Shown here in pieces: positions 6,275 to 11,318 of a DNA stretch of 11,318 nucleotides. The position numbers and the translations under genes are program-made. Source of the DNA: DASZTU01 sp035547675 (lineage in GTDB: Bacteria > Pseudomonadota > Alphaproteobacteria > Rhizobiales > Devosiaceae); the NCBI GenBank assembly GCA_035547675.1, contig DASZUI010000197.1, positions 1-11,318 on the forward strand, written 5' to 3'. The notes below the pieces were generated by a model. It was not told where the DNA came from and did no database searches. It saw nothing but the letters and a program-made list of their open reading frames with translations. Position 1 is the first letter of the stretch, and the number at the start of each line of letters is the position of its first letter.

Positions 6275-6988
6275 ATGCCCAAGATCGCCCTGGTGGACGA
6301 TGACCGCAATATCCTGACTTCGGTCTCGCTGACGCTCGAGGCGGAAGGCTACACGGTTTCCACCTACACCGACGGCGCTTCCGGCCTGGAAGGCCTGACC
6401 AGCGACCGGCCGGACCTGGCGATTCTCGACATCAAGATGCCGCGCATGGACGGCATGGAGCTGCTGCGCCGCCTGCGGCAGAAATCCGACGTGCCGGTGA
6501 TCTTCCTGACCTCCAAGGACGAGGAGATCGATGAGCTCTTCGGCCTCAAAATGGGCGCCGACGACTTCATCACCAAGCCGTTCAGCCAGCGCCTCCTGGT
6601 CGAGCGGGTGAAGGCGATCCTCCGCCGCTCCGCCCCCCGCGATCCCAGCCAGTCCCCCGGCACCGCCGAGCCGCAGCCCTCCAAGGCGCTCATCGAGCGC
6701 GGCAACCTCGTGATGGACGAGGAACGCCACACCTGTACCTGGAAGGGCCAGCGCGTTACCCTGACGGTGACGGAGTTCCTGATCCTGCAGGCGCTGGCGC
6801 TCCGGCCGGGCGTGGTCAAGAGCCGCAATGCGCTGATGGACGCCGCCTATGACGATCAGGTCTATGTCGACGACCGCACCATCGACAGCCACATCAAGCG
6901 GCTGCGCAAGAAGTTCAAGGCGGTGGACGACGACTTCGAGATGATCGAGACGCTCTACGGAGTGGGCTACCGCTTCAAGGAGCAATAG
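6275..6988 (+). CDS. chvI: Response regulator ChvI (OmpR/PhoB family)
   Basis: A 237-residue two-component regulator. The receiver domain (1-120) has the acidic cluster D8-D9-D10, the phosphorylated Asp52 in LAILDIKMPRMDG, Thr79 in IFLTSKDEEIDELFG and Lys101 in DDFITKPFSQRLLVERV. A winged-helix DNA-binding domain fills residues 145-237, ending TLYGVGYRFKEQ. The wording of the receiver is typical of ChvI/ExoS-partner regulators of rhizobia, Agrobacterium and Brucella, which turn on envelope, exopolysaccharide, acid-stress and virulence genes. The start is the ATG at 6275, six bases after AAAGGA; a TTG directly in front and an out-of-frame ATG at 6268 are less likely. The sensor kinase gene follows after 43 bases. 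Unlike many relatives, no pckA gene lies next to it upstream. The 223-base upstream gap should hold the operon promoter, but I see no clear one. Confidence 0.95.
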   Translation: MPKIALVDDDRNILTSVSLTLEAEGYTVSTYTDGASGLEGLTSDRPDLAILDIKMPRMDGMELLRRLRQKSDVPVIFLTSKDEEIDELFGLKMGADDFITKPFSQRLLVERVKAILRRSAPRDPSQSPGTAEPQPSKALIERGNLVMDEERHTCTWKGQRVTLTVTEFLILQALALRPGVVKSRNALMDAAYDDQVYVDDRTIDSHIKRLRKKFKAVDDDFEMIETLYGVGYRFKEQ

Positions 6989-6992
6989 GGCA

Positions 6993-7006
6993 GGGCCGCG
7001 CGGCCC
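6993..7006 (+). repeat. Perfect 14-base palindrome between chvI and chvG
   Basis: GGGCCGCGCGGCCC is its own reverse complement and begins five bases after the chvI stop. As RNA it gives a 5-bp GGGCC/GGCCC stem with a GCGC loop. It could pause ribosomes or protect the chvI end. There is no U-tract, so it is not an obvious terminator. Confidence 0.4.
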
Positions 7007-7031
7007 GCCCGGGTTTGGGAAGATTTGCTCA

Positions 7032-8864
7032 GTGGCCGTAACCACACATGAAGCCGAAGGCCTCGCCGGCAGCGACGCGGCGGGCGGCAGGGCGGAACGG
7101 GTGGAGCGGGCGGGCCGCAAGGTTCGGCCGTGGAGCGCCGTATTTCACGGCGTCGGCCGGTTCCTCCGCGCCGTGCGGCGCCTGCTCGAAGTCGCGATCT
7201 TCGCCAGCCTCACCCGGCGCATCGTCTTCCTCAACCTGGTGGCGCTCGCCGTCCTGGTGTTCGGCATCCTCTATCTCAACCAGTGGCGCGCGGGCCTGAT
7301 CGATGCGCGCGTGCAGTCGCTGCGCGTCCAGGGCGAGATCATCGCCGCGGCCATCGCCGCTTCCGCCACCGTCGACAGCGACGTCATCCAGGTCAACCCG
7401 GACCGCCTGCTGCAGCTCCAGCCGGGCGATAATGTCTCCCCGCTCAGCTTCTACGATCCGGCGCTCGAATTCCCGATCAATCCCGAGCAGGTCGCGCCGC
7501 TCCTCCGGAACCTCGTCACCCCCACCGGCACACGGGCACGCATCTACGACCAGGACGGGCTGATGATCCTCGACAGCGCGAACATCTATGCGCGCGGCGA
7601 CGTCCTCCGGCAGATCAATCCGCCCGAGGCGACCACCGCCGCCAATACCGGGCTGTGGGATTGGTGGAACAATCTGCTGAGCTGGGTGCCGGGTGACAAC
7701 TACCCGCTCTACAAGGAGTTCGGCGCCGACGAGGGCAAGCGCTACCCCGAAGTGGATGCCGCGCTCGCCGGCAATCCGGCCGATGTCGTCCGCGTTGACC
7801 AGCACGGCAAGCTGGTGGTCTCGGTGGCCGTGCCGGTGCAGCGCCTGCGCGCCACGGTCGGCGTGCTGCTGCTCTCGACGGCGCCGGGCGAGATCGATTC
7901 CATCGTTTCCGCCGAGCGCTGGGGCATCGTGCGCATCGGCCTGGTCGCCGCCAGCGCCACCACCTTCCTGTCCCTGCTGCTGGCCGGCACCATCGCCGGC
8001 CCCATGCGCCGCCTTTCGGCCGCCGCCGAGCAGGTGCAATCCTCCATGTCGACGCGCGCCGAGATCCCCGATTTCACCGAGCGGCTGGACGAGGTCGGGC
8101 ATTTGTCGCGGGCGCTCCGCTCCATGACCTCCTCGCTCTATAACCGCATCGAGGCCATCGAGCGCTTCGCGGCGGATGTGGCGCACGAGCTCAAAAATCC
8201 GCTGACCTCGCTCCGGAGCGCCGTCGAGACGCTGCCCCTTGCCAAGCGGCCGGAGGACCGCGAGCGGCTGACCGCCATCATCCAGCACGATGTCCGGCGG
8301 CTCGACCGGCTGATTTCCGACATTTCCAATGCCAGCCGGCTCGATGCCGAGCTCGCCCGCCAGACGGCCGAGCGCTTCGACATGAGCAAGCTGGCCGAAA
8401 CCATGGTTTCGATCCAGCGCGACGTCGCCGCCAAGCGCAATGTCGATGTCGTGCTGGAAAAACATCCGGGCAAGTTCGCGCCCGTGGTCAATGGCCATGA
8501 CGGGCGGCTGGCGCAGGTCTTCACCAATCTGGTCGACAATGCCGTAAGCTTTTCGCCGCCCGGCGGCACGGTGACGGCCGCGGTCCAGACCAGCGCCGAC
8601 TGGGTCACCGTCTCCATCAAGGATGAGGGCCCCGGCATCCGCGGCGACGTTTCGCGCATCTTCCAGCGCTTCTATACCGATCGTCCGGACGGCGAGCATT
8701 TCGGCGATCACTCCGGCCTCGGCCTCGCCATCTCGAAGCAGATCGTGGAGGCGCATCGCGGCACCATCGAAGCGCGCAACCGGACCGATCGGTCGGGCGC
8801 CGTCTTCACCGTCATGTTGCCGCGCGCCGCCAGCGAGAAGCCGGCACCCAAAGCCCGCAAGTGA
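7032..8864 (+). CDS. chvG: Sensor histidine kinase ChvG (ExoS type)
   Basis: A 610-residue membrane kinase. A basic cytoplasmic N-terminus of about 60 residues precedes the first membrane segment (64-82, IVFLNLVALAVLVFGILYL). A periplasmic sensor domain of about 215 residues follows, in which relatives bind the repressor ExoR. The second membrane segment (299-325) leads into a HAMP linker. The HisKA domain has the phospho-acceptor His385 in ADVAHELKNPLTSLRSAVE. The ATPase domain shows the N box (FTNLVDNAV, Asn499 and Asn503), the G1 box from Asp531 (DEGPGI) and the G2 box SGLGLAISK from 561. It phosphorylates ChvI. The GTG at 7032 is the only plausible start of this frame near chvI, with GGGAAGA about 11 bases before it. 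Its last four bases, GTGA, contain the start of hprK, so sensor and HPr kinase are coupled in translation. Confidence 0.94.
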   Translation: MAVTTHEAEGLAGSDAAGGRAERVERAGRKVRPWSAVFHGVGRFLRAVRRLLEVAIFASLTRRIVFLNLVALAVLVFGILYLNQWRAGLIDARVQSLRVQGEIIAAAIAASATVDSDVIQVNPDRLLQLQPGDNVSPLSFYDPALEFPINPEQVAPLLRNLVTPTGTRARIYDQDGLMILDSANIYARGDVLRQINPPEATTAANTGLWDWWNNLLSWVPGDNYPLYKEFGADEGKRYPEVDAALAGNPADVVRVDQHGKLVVSVAVPVQRLRATVGVLLLSTAPGEIDSIVSAERWGIVRIGLVAASATTFLSLLLAGTIAGPMRRLSAAAEQVQSSMSTRAEIPDFTERLDEVGHLSRALRSMTSSLYNRIEAIERFAADVAHELKNPLTSLRSAVETLPLAKRPEDRERLTAIIQHDVRRLDRLISDISNASRLDAELARQTAERFDMSKLAETMVSIQRDVAAKRNVDVVLEKHPGKFAPVVNGHDGRLAQVFTNLVDNAVSFSPPGGTVTAAVQTSADWVTVSIKDEGPGIRGDVSRIFQRFYTDRPDGEHFGDHSGLGLAISKQIVEAHRGTIEARNRTDRSGAVFTVMLPRAASEKPAPKARK

Positions 8865-9358
8865 GCGCCGACGCGCCGCGGCGCCTCAACATCCACGCCA
8901 CCGGCCTGCTGCTCGACGGCGCCGGCGTGCTGATCCGCGGCCCGTCCGGGGCCGGCAAGTCGCTGCTCGCCCTCGAACTGCTCGACCGTTACGCCCTGAT
9001 GGGCCGGCCGGCCCTGCTGGTGGCCGACGACCGGCTCGAGATCGAGCGGCGCGGGCAGGGGCTTCTCATGCACGCGCCGCCGGTCATCGCCGGCCTCGTC
9101 GAGCTGCGCGGCCGGGGGCTGATCCGCCGGCCCTATATTGCTTCCGCGCCGGTCCATCTGGTGGTCGACCTGGTCGAGGACTGGACCCGGATGCTTGAAG
9201 AATCGGAATTCGAGACCGATCTGTTCGGCCTGGCGCTGCCGCGCAGCGCCGTGCCGCGCCGCGGCATGGCCGATCCGGGCCACCAGCTTCTGCTGGTTAT
9301 GGAAGCGCTTGCGAGCCTGCCGTCCACAGCCCGGCAGGGCGGGGAAAAAACCACTTGA
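8861..9358 (+). CDS. hprK: HPr kinase, short alphaproteobacterial form
   Basis: A 165-residue protein corresponding to only the C-terminal catalytic half of the roughly 310-residue HPrK of firmicutes; this short form is normal in alphaproteobacteria. His12, the P-loop RGPSGAGKS (27-34), the strand end LLVADD with Asp56-Asp57, and the HPrK signature ELRGRGLI (81-88) are all visible, as is the usual DLFGLALP segment (120-127). It phosphorylates a serine of HPr using ATP and so tunes the PTS. It starts at a GTG inside the chvG stop (GTGA), with no independent Shine-Dalgarno evident, which points to translational coupling. Its neighbours are the two other PTS components, EIIA and HPr, in the order conserved in Rhizobiales. 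Whether it keeps the reverse phosphorylase activity cannot be told. Confidence 0.93.
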   Translation: MSADAPRRLNIHATGLLLDGAGVLIRGPSGAGKSLLALELLDRYALMGRPALLVADDRLEIERRGQGLLMHAPPVIAGLVELRGRGLIRRPYIASAPVHLVVDLVEDWTRMLEESEFETDLFGLALPRSAVPRRGMADPGHQLLLVMEALASLPSTARQGGEKTT

Positions 9359-9364
9359 AAGCCA

Positions 9365-9399
9365 CTTGCCGCAGGGCAAGACTTCGCGCCGCTGCGGCA
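9365..9399 (+). promoter_or_regulatory. Two mutually exclusive stems between hprK and the EIIA gene
   Basis: The 69-base gap can form a local hairpin CTTGCC-GCAG-GGCAAG (9365-9380) or a longer-range 8-bp stem TGCCGCAG (9367-9374) with CTGCGGCA (9392-9399). The two share bases 9367-9374, so only one can exist at a time. Neither is followed by a T-run. This is either chance in GC-rich DNA or a switch that sets EIIA/HPr expression relative to the kinase genes. Confidence 0.35.
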
Positions 9400-9427
9400 C
9401 GGGGCATTGGGTGTCTGGGGTAACTGG

Positions 9428-9826
9428 ATGATCGGTTTAGTTCTGGTGACGCACGGTGCGCTCGCCATCGAGTTCAAGTCCGCGCTGGAGCACGTGGTCG
9501 GTCCTCAGGAAAATTGCGAGACCATTTCCATCGGTCCCGAGGATGACATGCAGCAACGCCGCAACGACATCCTGGCCGCCGTGGATGCCGCCGATGACGG
9601 CGGCGGCGTCATCATCCTCACCGACATGTTCGGCGGCACCCCCTCGAACCTCGCCATCTCGGTGATGCAGAACCGGGAAGTGGAGGTGATCGCCGGCGTC
9701 AACCTGCCGATGCTGGTCAAGCTCGCCCGCGTCCGCGCCGACCAGCCGATCAAGGAAGCGGTGCGCATCGCCGCCGAGGCGGGCCGCAAATACATCAATG
9801 TCGCCAACGACGTTCTGGACAGCTAA
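9428..9826 (+). CDS. manX: PTS EIIA component, mannose/fructose (EIIA-Man) family
   Basis: A 132-residue single-domain EIIA of the mannose family. The phosphorylated histidine is His9 in LVLVTHGALAIEF. The dimer-fold strands ETISIGPEDDM and VIILTDMFGGTPSNLAI (67-83, with the family's D-M-F-G-G-T-P-S-N) follow, and EVIAGVNLPMLVKLAR completes the core. It accepts phosphate from HPr. No EIIB, EIIC or EIID is encoded nearby, so it is probably regulatory and not a sugar importer; in relatives this protein belongs to the PTS-Ntr-like network. The ATG at 9428 fits the family N-terminus, with GGGG seven bases upstream. It sits between hprK (69 bases) and HPr (12 bases). The symbol follows Sinorhizobium usage. 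Confidence 0.93.
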   Translation: MIGLVLVTHGALAIEFKSALEHVVGPQENCETISIGPEDDMQQRRNDILAAVDAADDGGGVIILTDMFGGTPSNLAISVMQNREVEVIAGVNLPMLVKLARVRADQPIKEAVRIAAEAGRKYINVANDVLDS

Positions 9827-9838
9827 TATAGCGTGAGC

Positions 9839-10150
9839 ATGAGCACGACGGCCAATCCGGGACGGGCTTTGGCGCAGCAGTTGACCATCGTCAACCGCAA
9901 GGGCCTGCACGCGCGCGCCTCGGCCCGCTTCGTGCGTACCGCCGAATGTTTCGACGCCGACATCACCGTGATGCGCGACGGCCAGAGCGTCAACGGCAAT
10001 TCCATCATGGGCCTGATGATGCTCGGCGCCGGGCCCGGTTCGACCATCCTGGTGCAGGCGACCGGCCGGCAGGCGCGCGAGGCGCTCGACGCCATTACCG
10101 AACTGGTCAATTCCGGCTTCGACGAGGACAGCGAAGGCGCCTCCGCCTGA
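9839..10150 (+). CDS. ptsH: Phosphocarrier protein HPr
   Basis: A 103-residue HPr, slightly longer than the usual 85-90 because of short N- and C-terminal extensions. The EI-dependent phosphorylation site is His24 in NRKGLHARASARF, and the HprK target is Ser55 in VNGNSIMGLMML (numbered from the ATG at 9839). Both sites are intact, so the HprK beside it has a real substrate. A GTG six bases upstream (9833) is in frame and would add two residues; no clear Shine-Dalgarno favours either, and the gene is probably translated by ribosomes finishing the EIIA gene 12 bases before. Enzyme I (ptsP/ptsI) is not in the window. The stop is followed by an imperfect hairpin with a short T-run. Confidence 0.93.
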   Translation: MSTTANPGRALAQQLTIVNRKGLHARASARFVRTAECFDADITVMRDGQSVNGNSIMGLMMLGAGPGSTILVQATGRQAREALDAITELVNSGFDEDSEGASA

Positions 10151-10164
10151 ACCCGCGCCACGAA

Positions 10165-10205
10165 CGAAAGCCGGCCCCCGCCTCCTGCCGAAGCGCCGGG
10201 TTTCG
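10165..10205 (+). terminator. Imperfect hairpin after the HPr gene, possible operon end
   Basis: CGAAA-G-CCGGC (10165-10175) pairs with GCCGG-G-TTTCG (10195-10205) with one G-G mismatch, around a 19-base loop. It lies 15 bases after the HPr stop. The T-run is only three long and the loop is large, so this is a weak terminator candidate. Confidence 0.25.
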
Positions 10206-10213
10206 GAGCCGTC

Positions 10214-10278
10214 GCGTTTTCGGGGTCGATAGGCTCGCCATGAGACCGGAAAAGCGGAACCACTTTTCCTGAAAACGC
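10214..10278. repeat. Nested palindromic intergenic element (RIME-like)
   Basis: The outer arms GCGTTTTC (10214-10221) and GAAAACGC (10271-10278) enclose the inner arms GGAAAAG (10248-10254) and CTTTTCC (10263-10269) around CGGAACCA. This GGAAAAG...CTTTTCC core followed by GCTCTAA strongly recalls the short palindromic repeats scattered between Rhizobiales genes. It lies between HPr and the DUF2937 gene and could fold in the transcript. I judge the family by recall of its look, not by a search. Confidence 0.55.
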
Positions 10279-10309
10279 TCTAAGCTTCGCCCAGGCGGAG
10301 GCTGATTCC

Positions 10310-10831
10310 ATGCGACGCTCCTTCGGTGTGCTCGGCGGCATCGTGCTGGCGGCGGTGCTGAGCCAGTTTCCCGAATATGCCCAGCAATATACCCAGCGCC
10401 TGGGCGGGGCCGTGGATGAGCTCAAGGCCATCACCGCCAAGTTCGACGCCGACGCCACCTCCGCCGGCCTCACCCGCGAGCAGGCGCTCTCCCGTTACGA
10501 GAGTTCGCCCGACAGCTTCCTCTCCGGGCAGGGCCATTCCATCGAGCACGATTTCGCCCGCTACCAATTGCTGAGCGCCACGCTGCAGCGCATCGAGGGC
10601 GCCGACGCCTGGGAGCGGCTGCGCGATTTTCCGAGCTATTTCGACAGCGACATCGGCCACCGCACGCTCGACGACTTCAAGCCGGCGATCCCGGTCACCG
10701 AGGAGGGTCTGCTCTACGCCGCGGTGGGCCTCGTCCTCGGCTACATGATCGCCACCGCCTTCTACTCCCTCATCATGCTCCCCTTCCGCCTCCTCTGGCG
10801 CCGCCTGGGCTGGGAATGGCTCCACATCTAG
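10310..10831 (+). CDS. DUF2937 family membrane protein
   Basis: A 173-residue protein with the DUF2937 plan. The N-terminal segment is hydrophobic (SFGVLGGIVLAAVLSQFP, 4-21) and could be a signal anchor. It is followed by EYAQQYTQRLGGAVDELKAI and a helical region of about 110 residues outside the membrane. A second membrane segment (about 143-165, LLYAAVGLVLGYMIATAFYS) and a short basic, Trp-containing cytoplasmic tail complete it. The central YTQRLGGAVDEL block is the most recognisable family feature. No biochemical function is known; the topology suggests both ends inside and a periplasmic central domain. The ATG has GGAGG eight bases upstream. It is separated from the PTS genes by 159 bases with a palindromic element, so it is probably a separate unit, and is followed by a bidirectional terminator-like hairpin. 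Confidence 0.82.
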   Translation: MRRSFGVLGGIVLAAVLSQFPEYAQQYTQRLGGAVDELKAITAKFDADATSAGLTREQALSRYESSPDSFLSGQGHSIEHDFARYQLLSATLQRIEGADAWERLRDFPSYFDSDIGHRTLDDFKPAIPVTEEGLLYAAVGLVLGYMIATAFYSLIMLPFRLLWRRLGWEWLHI

Positions 10832-10834
10832 CCC

Positions 10835-10851
10835 CCAGCCATTCGGCTGGA
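10835..10851. repeat. 17-base palindromic repeat, copy 1
   Basis: CCAGCC-ATTC-GGCTGG plus A, a perfect 6-bp stem with a 4-base loop, starting four bases after the DUF2937 stop. An identical 17-base copy lies at 10934-10950. Confidence 0.7.
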
Positions 10852-10874
10852 CTTCGAGCCGGCCGCGCAGCGGC

Positions 10875-10899
10875 AAAATCCCTCCAGTGGTGGGATTTT
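10875..10899. terminator. Bidirectional terminator-like hairpin
   Basis: AAAATCCC (10875-10882) pairs with GGGATTTT (10892-10899). Inside, after a T-T mismatch, CCA pairs with TGG. The T-run on the plus strand and the A-run before the stem (a T-run on the minus strand) let it act in both directions. It lies 44 bases after the DUF2937 gene. Confidence 0.55.
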
Positions 10900-10908
10900 A
10901 GGCGAGAA

Positions 10909-10935
10909 GGCCATGAGGGCTATGCCCGAATGGCC
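10909..10935. repeat. Hairpin with symmetric GA/GA internal loop
   Basis: The order is GGCCAT, GA, GGGC, TAT, GCCC, GA, ATGGCC: two stems (6 and 4 bp) separated by facing GA and GA, which in RNA can form tandem sheared G-A pairs. Its last two bases are shared with palindrome copy 2, so the two folds compete. Confidence 0.5.
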
Positions 10936-10950
10936 AGCCATTCGGCTGGA
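10934..10950. repeat. 17-base palindromic repeat, copy 2
   Basis: Identical to 10835-10851 (CCAGCC-ATTC-GGCTGG plus A), 99 bases downstream in the same orientation. Together the copies bracket the terminator-like hairpin and the GA/GA hairpin. Confidence 0.7.
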
Positions 10951-10989
10951 CCGGATTTGCGATGTGAGCAGGTAGGGAGCGCGCTGCCC

Positions 10990-11157
10990 AAGGCCCCCTC
11001 ACCCGGCCTTCGGCCGACCTCTCCCCCAAGGGAGAGGTGAAGAAGGGGCACCGCCTCGCCGCCGCATCACCTCTCCCTCCGGGGGAGAGGTCGGCGCGTG
11101 AGCGCCGGGTGAGGGGCCCTTCTCCGCTTGCGCCAGCAATCCGGGTGAGGGGGCCTT
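10990..11157. mobile_element. 168-base inverted-repeat (REP/MITE-like) element
   Basis: The ends AAGGCCCCCTCACCCGG (10990-11006) and its exact reverse complement (11141-11157) bound the element. Inside are two 9-bp hairpins, ACCTCTCCC/GGGAGAGGT, at 11017-11038 and 11069-11091. Two variable hairpins accompany them: CGGCC-TTC-GGCCG (11004-11016) and GGCGC-GTGA-GCGCC (11093-11106). The left unit (10992-11040) and the right unit (11067-11119) are diverged inverted copies of each other. The look is that of the abundant C-T-C-A-C-C-C-G-G / A-C-C-T-C-T-C-C-C palindromes of proteobacterial intergenic regions. It has no coding capacity; open frames here are just repeat read-through. Confidence 0.65.
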
Positions 11158-11194
11158 CCCCCAAAACTTATCCCCATCCCCGAACGCCGCCCTT

Positions 11195-11318
11195 ATCCTC
11201 CTGCCGTCCCCCGCAAACTGCGGGATCGCGACGAACGGTTCGCGGGGGACGGTCGGTGGACCGGGAGTCGTCCCGGTCCGGGGGGATGCGGATACCGTGA
11301 TCCCGACGGCAGAAGGAT
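11195..11318. other. Multi-hairpin structured element of unknown nature, ends at the window edge
   Basis: Outer stem: ATCCT-C-CTGCCGTC (11195-11208) pairs with GACGGCAG-A-AGGAT (11305-11318), 13 pairs with one C-A mismatch. Enclosed hairpins: CCCGC/GCGGG (11210-11224), CGCGA/TCGCG (11227-11244), a perfect 9-bp GGACCGGGA-GTCG-TCCCGGTCC (11258-11279), and GGGAT...ATCCC with an inner CGG-ATA-CCG (11283-11304). An alternative 9-bp pairing, GTCCCCCGC (11206-11214) with GCGGGGGAC (11242-11250), excludes the first two hairpins and competes with the inner end of the outer stem. I do not recognise the family. It may be a structured RNA or a palindromic mobile repeat, and it may continue past the window. 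Confidence 0.5.

Noticed and set aside
7029..8756. A 575-codon open frame antisense to chvG
   Set aside because: GC-rich codon use leaves the opposite strand open. The translation is a Gly/Arg/Asp-rich shadow, while chvG on the other strand has every kinase motif in order.
10990..11157. CRISPR array
   Set aside because: The repeated units are inverted and palindromic, with no regular direct repeats separated by unique spacers, and no cas genes are present.
10898..11300. Open frames across the 3' repeat region (88 and 87 codons)
   Set aside because: They read through palindromic repeats, giving repeated R-G-P-L-T-R and G-E-R-S-A-type stretches. They have no good ribosome site and no family likeness.

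Overview
The window is GC-rich, densely coding alphaproteobacterial chromosome, most likely from the Hyphomicrobiales and probably near Devosia. The order assignment rests on a ChvI-ChvG-HPrK-EIIA(Man)-HPr gene block, a CtrA-type TTAA-N7-TTAA box, a DUF1127 protein, a SleB-type wall hydrolase and Rhizobiales-like intergenic palindromes. The genus is only a guess from protein style.

Layout. Left edge (1-912): a partial DUF1127 gene on the minus strand, then DUF1810 and SlyX genes on the plus strand overlapping by 8 bases. 1021-2075: a two-gene unit with an ATGA overlap, an unrecognised exported protein followed by an exported DsrE-like protein. 2087-3013 (minus): a uronate-dehydrogenase-like SDR with a TTG start behind a perfect Shine-Dalgarno. 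3155-3850 (plus): a HAD phosphatase whose end overlaps the end of a minus-strand methyltransferase-like gene (3816-4829). 4830-5085 is an AT-richer divergent control region with CtrA-like boxes, followed by a secreted SleB-type hydrolase (5086-6051).

6275-10150 is the core block: response regulator ChvI, sensor kinase ChvG, the short alphaproteobacterial HPr kinase HprK, a mannose-type EIIA and HPr. ChvG/ChvI controls envelope and acid-stress responses in relatives. HprK, EIIA and HPr form a regulatory PTS branch without a visible sugar permease. The chvG/hprK stop-start overlap suggests that the sensor and the HPr kinase are made together. A DUF2937 membrane protein (10310-10831) follows.

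The last 487 bases (10832-11318) hold no convincing gene but are full of inverted-repeat structure: a bidirectional terminator-like hairpin, a duplicated 17-base palindrome, a hairpin with a symmetric GA/GA internal loop, a 168-base element bounded by perfect 17-base inverted ends, and a 124-base element that can fold into four hairpins closed by a 13-pair outer stem. The last of these is the best candidate for something undescribed.
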